Assembly (NCBI GenBank): GCA_019775845.1
Contig: JADQAV010000018.1
Location: 1,160,211 to 1,224,210, forward strand
Reading direction: 5' to 3'
DNA: 64,000 nt
Source of the DNA: Myrmaecium sp. VS I D KN 1
Taxonomy: Eukaryota > Ascomycota > Dothideomycetes > Valsariales > Valsariaceae
Shown: positions 32,690 through 44,104 of the stretch, one piece after another
How positions within the stretch are numbered: the stretch's first letter is position 1
How the letters are laid out: every line of letters begins with the position of its first letter
The notes under the pieces: generated by a model
Database searches by the model: none
Told to the model about the DNA's origin: nothing
What the model saw: the letters and a program-made list of their open reading frames with translations, nothing else
Made by a program: the position numbers and the translations under genes

Positions 32690-34131
32690 ATGGAGGGTCA
32701 CCTCCTCGACCCCGGTGGCCTCGAGCCTGCGAGGCCGGTACAGTCCTCAAACAGGAGTATAGTCCCCAACCCACTTCATGTCCCGTATCAGGTTGGCGTC
32801 CCCTCAGTGCTCGATGTTTTTGACGAAGCCAGTCCGGAACCTCTGGGCGTCGGTGGTGAAGGCCAAGTGCGGCTTATGTCGCACAAAAACGATGGTCGAG
32901 TGTTTGCCGTCAAGTTCATTGACGTACGACCGCGTGTCAACGGCCAATACGAAACGACCGACGAGCTCAAGAATCTCCAGAACCTCTGGCTGCGCTTCCC
33001 GGGCATCGAGGTCGAGTCAACCAGCCGCACGGCGCGCTTGTGGCAGATTGAGACCAACTTTCGCAATCTCCAACGTTGGGATGTGATTGTTATGAATTAC
33101 TACCCGGGAGGCGACCTTCAGAAGCTTGGAGACAATTTCCATCGCAACCGGATGCGCGTCCCAGAACCGCTTATATGGCAAGTCTTCATGCAAATCAGTC
33201 AAGCGCTAAAGTTCCTTCACAACTCGTCCGGAGGCGAACATGGCCACGCTAATCAATGCCTACATCGCGACATCAAGCCCTTGAACATCCTCATGGACAA
33301 GCCATGGGATTTTGAGGGCCCTCCTACACTGGAAGCTTTCCCCAACTTCGTCCTCGCCGACTTCGGCATGTCCTATTTCATCGACCGTCATGCCCACTAC
33401 ACTGACCACAATGTGCTCTTCTTTGGAGGTACCAAGCAATGGCAGCCCCCAGAAGCTCCGATAGCGACCTCAGCAGGCGACGTGTGGGCTCTCGGTGCCG
33501 TAGTACAGTGGATGGCCCTCGGTGAGCTTCCCATTCGCAAGTTCCAGCTTCCACCGCAGGAAGAATGGGAGATGGATTTCATTTACCAGAACCCGGAGTA
33601 TTGCGGTGCACAAGGCCCGCTCGACTTCATGTACTGGCACCAATCTCATCCACGCTTCGTACAGAGGGTCAATGGACCGCTTGATCAAGTCCTTCGCGAT
33701 GGCGGAATGCGGAGGAGAGATGTCAACGAGCTGGAACCATGGAACTGCTTGCCCTACAGCATGCAATTGAACCTGTGGATGGGCAAGGCATTGCTGATAG
33801 AACGCAAGGATCGGGCTGATGCAAACCACCTCGTGCAATTCGGACCCACCGCCAGAAACATCGCGCGCGACATGATAAGGATGGGCGAGGCAGCTTGGTA
33901 CGACTACTCGAGAGCGCTGGGTCATACGGTGCTTGGATCTTTGCCTGCTTTGTACGTTGTCCCCTTCTCCCACACCTTCCATCTTTCCGTTGAACGGACA
34001 TTTTTGCTAACTTTCACTCTTGCAGTGTCTACGATCGTACCCCGAATTCGGCCGTGGAGGAAGAAGCCCTCGAAGAGAAGCCACCCGACACAGAAAATGC
34101 AGACCACGCAGACGCTATGTGGGAGATCTGA
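32690..34131 (+). CDS. Serine/threonine protein kinase, fungal-specific subfamily
   Basis: Exons 32690-33951 and 34026-34131 (GTACGT...TTGCAG), 455 residues. The catalytic machinery is complete: Gly-rich loop GVGGEGQV (about 53-60), VFAVKF with Lys75, LHRDIKPLNILMD with Asp194, ADFGM with Asp224, and a PPEA equivalent of APE (about 253). The C-lobe carries VWALGAVVQWMALGELP. The spliced C-terminus is acidic (EEEALEEKPPDTENADHADA). No targeting signal. The start at 32690 (MEGHLLDPGG) is chosen because it begins the recognisable region; in-frame ATGs at 32414 and 32540 would add 92 or 50 residues. It looks like one of the divergent NEK- or RAN-like kinases of filamentous fungi; pathway and substrates unknown. 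Confidence 0.85.
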
Positions 34132-34755
34132 GCTTGCTCAGAACATTCTCGCAGCTTGTGAACCTCTGCTTTCATTCTGCAACGTGGATTCTTCAAGTAC
34201 TATACCAGACCATGCGGGGAATAACACGGAAATTCGGAGCCAGACGTGGTGGAACAGAAGCTCGGCATGCCGGGCGACTGCTATCATTCCTTTCACGTCC
34301 GAATCAACATCGGACTGTGGAAGCATATGATCTAAGAGAACTGCCCCGCACGCCGGGGCTTTTCTCTACTATTTTCCCCTTTTTGTCGGTTTCCCTTTCT
34401 TTGCTTTTCAATTCCTCTCTATCACGGTTTGAACTTCATCATCCATACCCTGGTTGATGACTCTCACTTGAAGTTTCCCTTTATTTCCCACTTCCCTTTC
34501 CTTGTTTCTTCCTCCTTCTTGTCCTCGAAAAGATGGCTGCTATGGCTTTCAGAAGATGGAGATGATGCGTAATGAATATAAAAGCTCGAGATTTTCTTGC
34601 GACTTTCCTTCATCAACATGCGCGTGAAACTTTACAGACCAGGATTGCTGGTCAAGCTTAAACGTTCGCTTTCGTATATGCCCACATCATTTCCTTTCCT
34701 CCTCTTCATCAACGATATTGTTATACCAGGCTTCCCGGTCACCACGCCACCGCTC
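34132..34755. other. Intergenic between convergent kinase and methyltransferase genes
   Basis: Two 3' flanks. The frame in the kinase's unspliced intron reading stays open to 34330, but the spliced stop at 34131 is preferred. Nothing else seen. Confidence 0.5.
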
Positions 34756-36319
34756 TCACAGCTTCCTCGCCACCCAAAAGCTCGGTCGGTACACGTTCTG
34801 CAACATACTCCTGGGATCCTGAATATATCCCGTCTCGATAGTGTCCTGCTCCCAGCTTTCGACCTTGAACCCCATGGCCTCCACCAACGCTCTCACCTCC
34901 TCATCCGTCAACTCGACCGAGCCCGGCTCCCCAATCCCCCGATCTTCCATCCTCCCCGCTCCCTTCCCCTGCCCCTCCTCCTCCTGCTCCGCCCCACCCC
35001 CATGCCCAGGTGCACTGTTATTATCAAAATGCCACAGCAGCGGGCCCAAATTAATCCACAACCCGCCCTCCTTCAAGCAATTCCCAATCGTCTCCACATA
35101 CCGCACCACATTCGGCGCCGTATCCACAAAGAAAACCGTCGCCACCACATCGAACGCCCCCCGATACCCCTCCCCGCGATACAGCACGCAAAAATCACTC
35201 GCCGTCATGCTCATCCGCTCCCACGCCGCAGGCACCGCAGCCCCATCCCCCCTCGCAACGCTCCGCTCCGCCAGCCACGTCCCCGGATGCACGTCCGGCA
35301 CCCGCACGCCCGCCAGCTGATCCGCCCGCGCGCGATGGTTGCTGAACCCCAGCGCCCACGGGTGCAGCACGTGCTGGCCGGCCGCCCGGATGTGGTTGAG
35401 CAGGTAGGACGACGCGAGCAGCTGGTGGTAGGAGATCTCGTTCCCTTCCACCGTGTACCCGGCGCCGGCGAGCTCGAGCACGAGACGCCCGAGCCCGGCG
35501 CCGGGGACGAGGATGGAGATTGAGTGCCGCGGCTTGGAGCCCGGGAAGTGCGTGGAGAGCGTGCGCAGGATGGGGGTGTAGCAGGCGTCCCGCTCGGCGG
35601 CGCCTTCGGCGGACCAGTCGCGGTAGAGTTGCCGGAGGGTGCTGCGGGCTTTGTCGAGGCTGGAGGGCGTTGGTGGGGGGAGCGTTGGTGCTGCGGTGGT
35701 GGTGGTGGTGGGGAAGAAGTTGGGGAGCCCGGCTTCGTAGATGGCTTCGGCTAGGTCGGCGTTGGCGTCGATGGCGGCGTCGACGGCGTCGAGGTGGGAG
35801 AGGATGTTGAAGGGGGAACCGGCGAGGAGCATCCAGTGCTGGGATGGGAGGGCGTAGAAGGATTGCCGGCGGAGGTGGGTCACGTTGTAGTGGGCGGCGC
35901 GGCGGTAGTTGCTGTGAGGTGTGGATTAGGGTTTGTAACAGGAGGAGCAGGAGGAAGAGGAACAGGAGGAGGAGAAGGAGGAGGAGGAGGAGGAGGAGGA
36001 GAAGGAGGAGGAGGAGAAGGAGGAGGAGGAGAAGGAGGAGGAGGAGAAGGAGGAGAAGGAGAAGGAGGAGGAAGATAGACGGAGTGGTGACTTTGTGAAT
36101 GTGGCAGGGAAGGGGGGCAACTAAAAGAAAGGGAGGGCGAGTGACTTCTGAGCAATACTGAATTTTGACCTACGCGAATGAACTCAACGCCGAAAGGATG
36201 GTCTTCTCCTCTTCCGGATCGGATAGAGGGTCATATTCCCCCTGCCATTCCTCCTGTGCCTTCTCTTTCACTTCCCCCAGTGCTTCTGCTGGGGCTGGGT
36301 TCACGTCTTCCGGATCCAT
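34756..36319 (-). CDS. N2227-family methyltransferase (carnosine N-methyltransferase type)
   Basis: S-adenosylmethionine-dependent methyltransferase; the animal member methylates carnosine, while the fungal substrate is not established. Exon 1 is 36319-36174, intron 36173-35912, exon 2 35911-34756; 433 residues. The join restores the family start (SALSSFA-NYRRAAHYNVTHLRRQSFYALP). SAM motif I is LVPGAGLGRL, followed by the characteristic EGNEISYHQLLASSYLLNH, then VVATVFFVDTAPNVVRYVETI and WINLGPLLWHF. The C-terminus has QNVYRPSFWVARK. Low-complexity inserts are a Thr/Pro run near residue 107 and a Gly/Glu segment near 365. The 262-nt intron is filled by a purine/pyrimidine triplet repeat. Head-to-head with PAC4. 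Confidence 0.9.
35940..36075 (+). repeat. GGA/GAA polypurine tract within the methyltransferase intron
   Basis: About 136 bases of almost pure purine on the plus strand (GGAGGA and GAAGGAGGA units, with a few C interruptions near the left end), hence pure pyrimidine on the transcribed-sense strand of the intron. It occupies about half of the 262-nt intron. Confidence 0.95.
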
Positions 36320-36666
36320 GCCTAAGAGATATTCCCGTGCGCGCGGACTACACACAACTCGTGTTCAACTAGTATAGAACGGACTGCTACCAGATGTGCT
36401 ATTCTAGCACGCTTCTACCTCTTGTCAATTTTGAGGGGATTCGTACTCGAGTCCATCAGATTTCTGTCGCATGGTCGTTCAATCTCTTAGGGCTGATGAC
36501 TCAGCGTTCGGACCCCGCTAAGATCTCGGAGGTGAAGAGCTTCCCCGCAACACCAACGTCAAGCTCCACGCTCAAGCTTCACAAATCACACCTGCATACC
36601 CACAGTTCTCACCACCACCACCCACAGACGGACAGCGCGAACAGCATACACACCCAAGCACGCACC
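36320..36666. promoter_or_regulatory. Bidirectional promoter, methyltransferase and PAC4
   Basis: Start codons on opposite strands are 347 bp apart. It contains a palindromic TGACTCA (36497-36503), the Gcn4/CpcA or AP-1-type core. Whether it is bound is not known. Confidence 0.5.
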
Positions 36667-37226
36667 ATGGCAACCGCACCCTCGACGGACTCACCATCGA
36701 CCACCACCACCCTCCCCTCCCACCCCGCTTCCTCCACCAAGCCTCAGACCGCAAACCCGCTGCAGCTATCAATCCCCCTCCATCCCTCCGCCCCGCACGC
36801 AAACCTCCACCTCCACCTCACCATCCAACCCACCTCCCTCCTCCTCTTCCTCTCCACCAGCACACCCGGCTCCTCCGACTCCTCTCCCGGCAGCCTCCGA
36901 AGCCTCGTATACGCCATGCCCAACGTAAGTGCCACCCTTCGTCCACGCGATGACTCAGTACTAATCCCCTTCCCCTCCGATAGCGACACAATCCCTCCGA
37001 CCCCCTCAGCACCGCACTGTACACGCACACCAGCACGCTCGACTTCTCGACCCGCGTCGCTAAGGCTCTGGCCCGCCGCACGGGACGGCCGGTGTTTGTT
37101 GGTGGGGAGGTGGGATTGGCGGGCGCAATGGTCTTGGGTGGGAGTGTGGAAGAGGAGATGGAGGTCATGGGTAGGGTGGTGGGGGTGGTGGTCGATCTGG
37201 TGAAGAGGAGGGAGGGGGGTTCTTGA
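36667..37226 (+). CDS. Proteasome assembly chaperone 4
   Basis: Small chaperone that, with PAC3, helps assemble the 20S proteasome alpha ring. Exons 36667-36924 and 36984-37226 (GTAAGT...GATAG), 166 residues. The spliced protein reads LQLSIPLHPSAPHANLHLHL, TSLLLFLSTST, LRSLVYAMPN-RHNPSDPLSTALYT, TLDFSTRVAKALARRTGRPVF and GGSVEEEMEVM, which matches the layout of fungal PAC4-like proteins. The N-terminal 40 residues are Ser/Thr/Pro-rich. Sense-strand composition flips from C-rich (exon 1) to G-rich (end of exon 2). A second TGACTCA lies in the intron at 36951-36957. Confidence 0.85.
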
Positions 37227-38231
37227 GCGGATGGTCGTGGGCGGAATGTCGCTATTTATGAGGGAGTTTGACGGGTGGAAGTTGTGATGCTCGAGCGGAT
37301 GGAAATTTCACAGGGTGGACAAAGAGGAACGAAGCCAACGTCGGCTTAAGGGACATTTCAAGAGCTAGTGCAGGAGTCTCAGAAATCCCAGATCAGGGGG
37401 AAATGGAACAGAGAGACAAGAGAAGGTGTATCCAGTGGAGAAAGGGCCCCGAGGGCTTGAGAAGAGAAGTCTTTGGCACGGCGGAGAAGAAGCGATCGGG
37501 TCCAACTGGCCGTCGCCATGGCTGTGCTGACGACTCGAGACCCTTCCGCACTGTCACAAAAAGATCATTGTACTCGGATGCGACCGCGCTGATTTTATCC
37601 TTGTCTGCTCGACCAACAGAAAAGCGCTTCGGAGTTCAGGGATTTCTTGCATGGAATCGGCGCAATCGGCTGAACATTGAATTCTTCACCAGGTATTGAA
37701 TCAGTACCACAGCAGTCCCAGCTTCGATGCTAGCTTGGAAATTCTGGATGACTTTCGTTTCTAGTATCCTTTCTGTTGGAAGCCAAACAGGTCTAAACTG
37801 GATTGCCAGAGTCACATTAAAGAAGCACAGGATGATTGGCTAGGTTTCTCAGTCCGGGGGAACAAGGAACGAGGATTGTGGAGATTTTAGGTCTCTTTTT
37901 TACGGCTGTCACTGTCTTCGTTCTGTCATACATCGACGCATTATGTCTCATGGTTCGCTTCAGCGACCGGATATACAATGTCTTTCGTCCCCTTCTTTAT
38001 GTCAACCTCTGAATACATCATAGGATCACCTATATATAATCGCATATTCCCCCTACATTCATCCCACAATTCTCCTCAAGTAACGAAAGGCTTTCTCTCT
38101 TTACGCTTCTTCCGCAAAAGCAACCAAAAAACAGACATTCACTCACACTCCACCGAAAAAAAAATACCCTCCACCCTCTACTTCTCCACCAAAAACTATA
38201 AAAAAGAAGAAGAAAGCAACAATAGAAAACA
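37227..38231. other. 1.0 kb gene-free stretch
   Basis: 3' flank of PAC4 and upstream region of the orphan at 38232. A 143-codon frame (37268-37699) has no ATG start and no family features. Nothing else seen. Confidence 0.5.
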
Positions 38232-38768
38232 ATGCCCATCCAATTCACCAACCCCTTCCTGCCCAACAACCCTCCGATCGCCCTCAAGGTGCACACCACC
38301 ACCACAACCTCCCACTCACGCCCCCCCTTCACCACCCCCCGCAGCAGCAACCCCACCCAACCCCCCCAACCCCCTCTCCAACACCACCACAACCAAACCC
38401 CCTGCTTCCTCGGCTCCCCCACCCACCTCCGCTGCGGGCACCTCGTCCTCGTCCTCACGCTTCACGGCGAGCCGGTGATCTGCAGCGCGAACTGCGTCGC
38501 TGCTTCTCGGCTTCACTTGGAGCGGCGGCGCGTTGCTGCTGCTGCAAATTGGTTTGTCTGTGTGAGCTGTGTGAGGGAGGAGATTGTGGGAAGGATGTGT
38601 GGGACTAGGGAGGGATTGGAGGGCATGGTAAGGGAGCGTGTGAAGAGGTTGGTGGGGGAGGGTGGGTTTTTGGGGGTGGAGGTTGGAGAGGGGGAGGAGG
38701 AGAGGGAGAAGGAGGGGGATGGGGAGGTGGAGGGCTTGGTGGGGAGGGTTGGGGGGCTGAGGCTGTGA
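38232..38768 (+). CDS. Cys-containing small protein, unrecognised
   Basis: Single-exon frame of 178 residues from ATG 38232, preceded by an A-rich leader (AAAACA before ATG) that suits fungal initiation. Residues 1 to 55 are Thr/Pro/His-rich. A central segment has spaced Cys and His (TPCFLGSPTHLRCGHLV, then VICSANC and FVCVSCVREE), compatible with a small zinc-binding fold but matching no family I know. The last 70 residues are Arg/Glu/Gly/Val-rich. The sense strand is C-rich before about 38430 and almost C-free after 38570, as in the neighbouring real genes, which supports this frame. No function assigned. Confidence 0.45.
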   Translation: MPIQFTNPFLPNNPPIALKVHTTTTTSHSRPPFTTPRSSNPTQPPQPPLQHHHNQTPCFLGSPTHLRCGHLVLVLTLHGEPVICSANCVAASRLHLERRRVAAAANWFVCVSCVREEIVGRMCGTREGLEGMVRERVKRLVGEGGFLGVEVGEGEEEREKEGDGEVEGLVGRVGGLRL

Positions 38769-40017
38769 GTTAGATTCAGGGGGAGTGGATGGTGGTTATT
38801 TGTGGGGTTTTCTTTTTCTCTTCATATTTGGCATTGGGCTTGAGAGGGTTGACTTGCTGACATATACGGTGGAGAGTGCTGTTGAGGGATTCACTGGCTA
38901 GTTAGTGCTAGACCTTCATATTACTTATATTACAGTCTTTCCTCAAGATTGTACTTGTAATGGCTTATTAGAGGAAGCCACACATCAATGGCTTGAAGCG
39001 TCACAACGTTCAGCCTTATGATAGACTATTCATCGCGACTTGGCTTCAGATATTCCTATCCCTTCCTAGTGTATCCAAGCGAGCTGTATCTTACCTTGTC
39101 TTTACTCCTTCTTTCGAGTCCGAAGATATGCGTCGTTTAATAAGATCGTTTAAGACCTCGTGAGCAGCGAAGCAAGGGGGCAATTCATTCACTCGAAGTC
39201 CGGGAAATTTACGAACCTATTATTCTTCTCCCTTTGACTCTTCCTCCAGACTTTACTCAAGCAAGAAGAAGACTGCTTACGTTGACTCTCTCCCTTTCCT
39301 CACCGTTCCAGCATCCCACAAACAGCGGTAAATCCTCACTTGTTTGTCTGAATCTAAACACCCAGACATCTTATCTACCACATCCTCAAGAAAGAGCCCG
39401 CACGTAGGATGGAAAGAACGAAGAAACAAAGAGAGATAGCCGTTATCTGCATATACGTATAATAACAAAGCATAGGACATCCTCCACACATCACAATCAA
39501 ATACACAAACCATATCTAACCAAGCCCAAAGACAAACCCAAACCACAGCTCATCTCAGCTCAGCTTATTGATCTCTACATCTCCTCCCCTTCCCCAGCGG
39601 CCCGGCCGCACAATAGAAGACAACAACCCGTTTACAAACCAGCCGGAAGGTGCTTGAATAAACAGCAAACGGGAACAAGCCAGCTAAGTAGGCTCGATGG
39701 GCGCAAGAGCCATCAACGAAAACAACGACGACAGCGATGACATGTCATCCGCACCGGAAAGGTGAAGGGGAACAAAAAGAGATGAAGAAGCCATGCGCGC
39801 CCGTCACTCAAGATCCAGCTGGCAGCGTACTAGACAACGAGGTAGAACACCACATCACTTTTGACTTTACTTATAGTACAGTTTATACATTCATCAATGG
39901 AGCATCGAGCAGCAAACACGCTCTTGCCCGCTCCAATAATAAAACAACCACCACCTCATCCCATCCCATCCATTTCAAGTCTCCTCCACACAACCACCAC
40001 CCTCCCCAACCGCATCC
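38769..40017. other. 1.25 kb gene-free stretch
   Basis: AT-richer than its surroundings at about 38880-39560. No gene, RNA or repeat recognised; the last 150 bases are the C-rich leader of the orphan at 40018. Confidence 0.45.
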
Positions 40018-40887
40018 ATGTCCACCATCCCCACTCTCCCACCCCGCAAGCCACGCGACTGCAAAACCCGCATCTCCCGGCCCCTCCACCCACAACACCG
40101 GCACAGCACACGCTACACGCAGCCCTGCCTGCGCCCCAGCTGTCCGACCTGCGCCCGCTACCAACTCGCCCACATCCCCGGCAGCTCATCCGTCGAATGG
40201 CCGTGGCCCAGCAGCCAATGCCCGACCCGACCGCTGCATACGCCCCGGGTGAGCTTGGGCTGCTTTGCTCTGCCGTCGGTGGGGAGGGCGGGGCGCATGC
40301 GCGCGATCTCGCCGGCGAGCCGCGCGGCGCATCGGGAGCGCTGTAGTGAGTGTCGGGTGCTGAAGATGCGGTTTGGGAGTGTGGGGGCGAGGGAATGGCT
40401 GCGCCGGTTGGCGGGGGAGGAGGGGGAGCGGCGGCGTGGGAGGCAGCGGGAGAGCGGAGCGGGGCCGAGGTTTCGGTTGACGCCACCACGATGGAAAAGG
40501 GAAAAGGCGGAGAGTATGGGAGAAGAGAGAGAGGGCGAGTGGTTTGCGGAGCGTATGACCGTGGGTCCTGGGAATTTTGTAAGGCTGTCTTTTCCTTTCT
40601 TCCTTTTTATTGTTGTGCTTTTTTGTCCTGGTGTGGTGTGGTGTCGTCTATTTTTCATTTTTGTTTGAGCAGAGATCGTGCTGACATTGTTGGTCCAGAT
40701 TGAGGAGAGATGTCGAAACGAGGTTACAGGCACAGACATGCTGGAGGAGGGGCGTGGGACTTTCATTATTATCATGAGCGGAGATAAATTGAGGACTCGG
40801 TACAAGCCTGCCGCTTCGGCGTCGACGAGGTCACTGCGAGAGAGGAGAAAGCCGAAGTGGGGCGGTTGCATGGGTATATGCGGGTGA
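40018..40887 (+). CDS. Basic Cys-containing protein, unrecognised
   Basis: Proposed exons 40018-40578 and 40699-40887, joined by a 120-nt intron with GTAAGG donor, GCTGAC branch point and GTCCAG acceptor; 249 residues. An unspliced frame would run to 40668 with a hydrophobic tail derived from intron sequence. The N-terminal third has clustered Cys (QPCLRPSCPTCARYQ, then SSQC), followed by RCSECRVLKMRFGS and a long Arg/Glu/Gly-rich basic region. No known domain. Same C-rich to G-rich change of the sense strand as in its neighbours. It lies tail to tail with the Zn2Cys6 gene, 44 bp apart. Structure and coding status are both tentative. Confidence 0.4.
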
Positions 40888-40931
40888 CATGAGAGGAGAA
40901 TTCCTGAGCGCCGTAGAGTGTTTGTGGGGGA

Positions 40932-43509
40932 TCATTGGGACATGCTCTGAGGATGATATGATCCAGTACCTGATGGCCGTTCTAGCGACGCTGATGGTGG
41001 CTCCGGGACGGAGACGTAAGTCGTGCTGTCACTCTCCCGGTGACCATTGCTATTTGCAAATGTATTCGGGGAACGCAGGTTGTACAATTGTGGGATTTCG
41101 GTATCCCAAAGTTCCTAATGATCTATGTCAGTCAACCGTTTCGAAGTTCCTTCTGGCAAAAGTCGTAGCATACCCACGCGAGCTCGGACTGAGCGCCGAT
41201 CATATCGTCGAGGAAGTCCCATCCGGTACTTGGAAGCCCCATCGAATCAACGTCCATGGCTCCTTCGTTCTGGTTCAGAGAAGGCGGAGCAGCGTCATTC
41301 TGCTGGAACTTCTTTGCCGTTTCGAAGGCCCGGTTGACTCTGGCGAAGATGCTCGTGCTACCTGCTGAATCTATATCGCATGACTATTAGTACACTCGAA
41401 ATCGGTGCCCGCCGAGAGGCTCTGAAGTTACGCCCCGACTTACCCTCAGATGCCGGTGTATCCGCCGTAAAGCCCGAGGCCTCCCCCTCCGCCTCCGCCG
41501 GCAGCGCGCCCAACTTCTTCAGCATAAGCTCCAGGATCAGCTTGGCCTTGGGCATTTGCTTGAAATTCACATCACACTCCGCCCACGCCTTCCTCGCGGT
41601 GAAAAGGGCCTGAAGGCGTTGCTCTCTGGTCCAGCCGCCCACAAAGCTCTCCGACGCCCGGTAAACGGTGTTCCGACTCTGCTCAAGGTCCAGGTCGAGA
41701 TAGATGATGGTGGCCGCGAGCATGAACTCATGCATCAGGAGCTTGAAAAGCTTCCAGCGTTCGTGGAAAAGCTTGCAGCCCGGCTGTGACGCTTCATAGA
41801 CGAACGCCTGGTGCTGCAGGATCCGCATCGCCGCATCAACGGCGGAGTGGCGGGAGTGGGAGAAGCCCATGTCGCGATGAGCTTGTACGAGGAATTCCCG
41901 ATGCAGGACGCACCGGCCTTTGTGGTAGATCAGGTCCAGGCTGAGTCGGTGGAGGATCACACTCGTACGTTCTTGGAGTAAGGTCTCCAATGGAATGGAG
42001 TCGAATCGAAGGACCTCGGGCACGCTAGCAAACGTATCGTTGAACTTCTTGTCTAGTTCCATCATCTTTCCGTACGGGGGAAACTTGGATTGGTTGACTT
42101 CATCGACGATGTCGCCCAGAACTTGCACGAGCTTCGCCTTGTATATATGGTGTAAAACCGGCGTGTGGGATGTTTCAGGCCGGTCGGGAGGCAGCTCAGT
42201 GGTGTTCTCATCCAGATCTGTGTCCAGCAGGTTGTGCGGTGGCTTTGTGTCCCAGCCCGACTTCTGGATCATACGTGGCAGGCCCATTTGCGTGGCCAGG
42301 AGGATGTCGAAATAGGTGAGAGCACTCCATGTCCTTTTTCGCATCTCGGCTTGCAGAACCGAGATGCTCTGATGGCGGGCCTCCTCCCGATGGTATCCTT
42401 GACGGATCGCGAGTCGGATGATCAAAGTAAGCACAAGCGAAGCCCCGTATCGGTCGCCAGGGCTTTGCACATGCTCATAGAAGTAATAGAATAGCAAGGC
42501 CTCGATGCAATACGTCTGGCCCTTAGTATAGTCGGCCAATTTGAGGGCTTGGACCTGTTTCCGTCGATAATAGAGAACATCTTCCTGAGTGAGCTCCACG
42601 CGTGTCGGGCCCTCGTCAGTGGATACATTATGGACGAACAAGGACAGAGCGAGCATGCCGTACAGCAGCGCCAACCACATGTCGGGTAACGATGACGGAT
42701 CCTCCCAGAATCTCTCGTACGTCCTCATGAACGATGGGCCATGGACGATCAGCGAAGACATCTCCACAAAACTAAAGAGGCGTTCGAGGATCGCGTCTAC
42801 AACGGACCTATCCGGCAAGGCGTCAATAAGCTCCTCTCTCGTAGCGGCTGGCTCGGTTCCAAGAAGGAGCAGAGGGCTTTTCTCTGGATTGGGATAGTCT
42901 CCAGCCTGCTCATGGACGCAGTCGATTCGGCATTCAAGGTAGTTCTTGACTTCCTCAATGTCGTCCAGTAAGGCCCCCCAGTGGCTGCGGCCGAGGAAGC
43001 TCAATCCATTGTTCATGGTGGTCATTCGACCCGGCGACCTCGCATCTTCCGGCAGAGAATGCTGAGAAGGCTCCAGATGCTTGCTGGTGGTTTCCGGGGG
43101 CGCCGTCCTCTCCATCAACGACACCACCAACTCCTCCAGATGCCGGATCCGGTCTTTGACATTGCCATCACCCCGGCCGCTTCTGCTGTGAACCCGGGCG
43201 CTTTGGGGAACAGAGAGCGACGGATAGGTGCATGAGGTGGTCAGATCGCGTTTGGCGCAGTTGCTGCACGGGTGGCAGCGATCACACTTCAACCTGAAAG
43301 ATCATTAATAGCCGCGCCTTCATTCACTCCGCATTCACTAAATCATTAGATATTGCAGGACAGAGGGCAAAGACGCACTTCCTCTTCCGGCAAAAGTTGC
43401 ACGACAGTTGTGGTTTGTCTCGGCGGCGGCTCGGCGGCGGCCTGCCGAACCGACTGTTCAGGTTGTCGTCGCCGGAGTCGTGACTAGTCGTGTTCTGGCG
43501 GCTCTCCAT
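40932..43509 (-). CDS. Zn2Cys6 fungal-specific transcription factor
   Basis: Nuclear regulator with the fungal binuclear zinc cluster. Exons: 43509-43379, 43293-41444, 41370-41174, 41114-40932; 786 residues. The cluster (CNFCRKRKLKCDRC, then HPCSNC and C65; C37, C40, C47, C53, C56, C65) is split by intron 1 after CRKR. A short coiled coil follows (VKDRIRHLEELVVSLMER). The middle-homology region spans about residues 190 to 560 (YGASLVLTLIIRLAIRQGYHRE, EMRKRTWSALTYFDILLATQMGLPRMI). The third intron (41173-41115) has GTATGC, a CTGAC branch and TTAG; if retained, the frame stops at 41132 instead. The C-terminus is acidic and Ser-rich. Targets unknown; the GH51 gene lies immediately upstream on the same strand. 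Confidence 0.88.
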
Positions 43510-44104
43510 CTTCGCGGAACAGGCGCATGTAGCGACCGGGTCACATACACACGCCGGATTTAGCTCCGCGGTAAGAGAGGGAACACAAGAAGCGGAACTT
43601 TAGATACTGACAGGCGGCGGATTCCCACAGGGAGACAGCCGTATGATAGCAGCTACCTAGATTTCTCTAGGAACCGTCGTCAGCTGTCGGAGCCGTGATC
43701 CGCCGATCCCCGTTCGGCCAATCCGCTTCAATGCAACCTCGCGCGTTTTGCTCCGCCGTGCAAGGCTATGTTCAGATACACCGGGATGCTAAGATAGAGA
43801 TCTCGAATACCATTCTCTGACCCAGGCTCGGGAGGTTGCTAGAAGCATGTCTAAACATATCATTCTTTCATGGCATTCTAAAATCACGAACGGAGGGTCG
43901 GAGCGGAGGGTCGCGGGACGCTCCGCCAATCATATGTGACGATCAAGATACGAAAAAAGTATAGTGGCGAGTAATCGAGCATGGTTGCAGAGTCTCCCTT
44001 CTCAGTGAATGTAGGTAGTAGTCCTATAATCGCTTTGGATACTCGATATACTCGCAGAAATACATTCTCCGGACACGACTTCCCCACGTCACTTCCCCAT
44101 CCAA
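43510..44104. other. Intergenic, Zn2Cys6 promoter region and GH51 3' flank
   Basis: Promoter of the Zn2Cys6 gene. CGGNNN-type half sites occur (for example CGGAGGG near 43892), but no paired site is claimed. No gene seen. Confidence 0.45.

Noticed and set aside
24777-34131. A secondary-metabolite cluster around the EBP-family gene
   Set aside because: Neighbours are ATG27 and a kinase; there is no backbone synthase, terpene cyclase, P450 or transporter.
37268-37699. 143-codon plus-strand frame after PAC4
   Set aside because: No ATG start and no family features; probably chance.
41132-41444. Alternative end of the Zn2Cys6 protein at the unspliced stop 41132
   Set aside because: The sequence 41173-41115 has a good donor, CTGAC branch and TTAG acceptor, and splicing keeps the frame open; kept only as an alternative.
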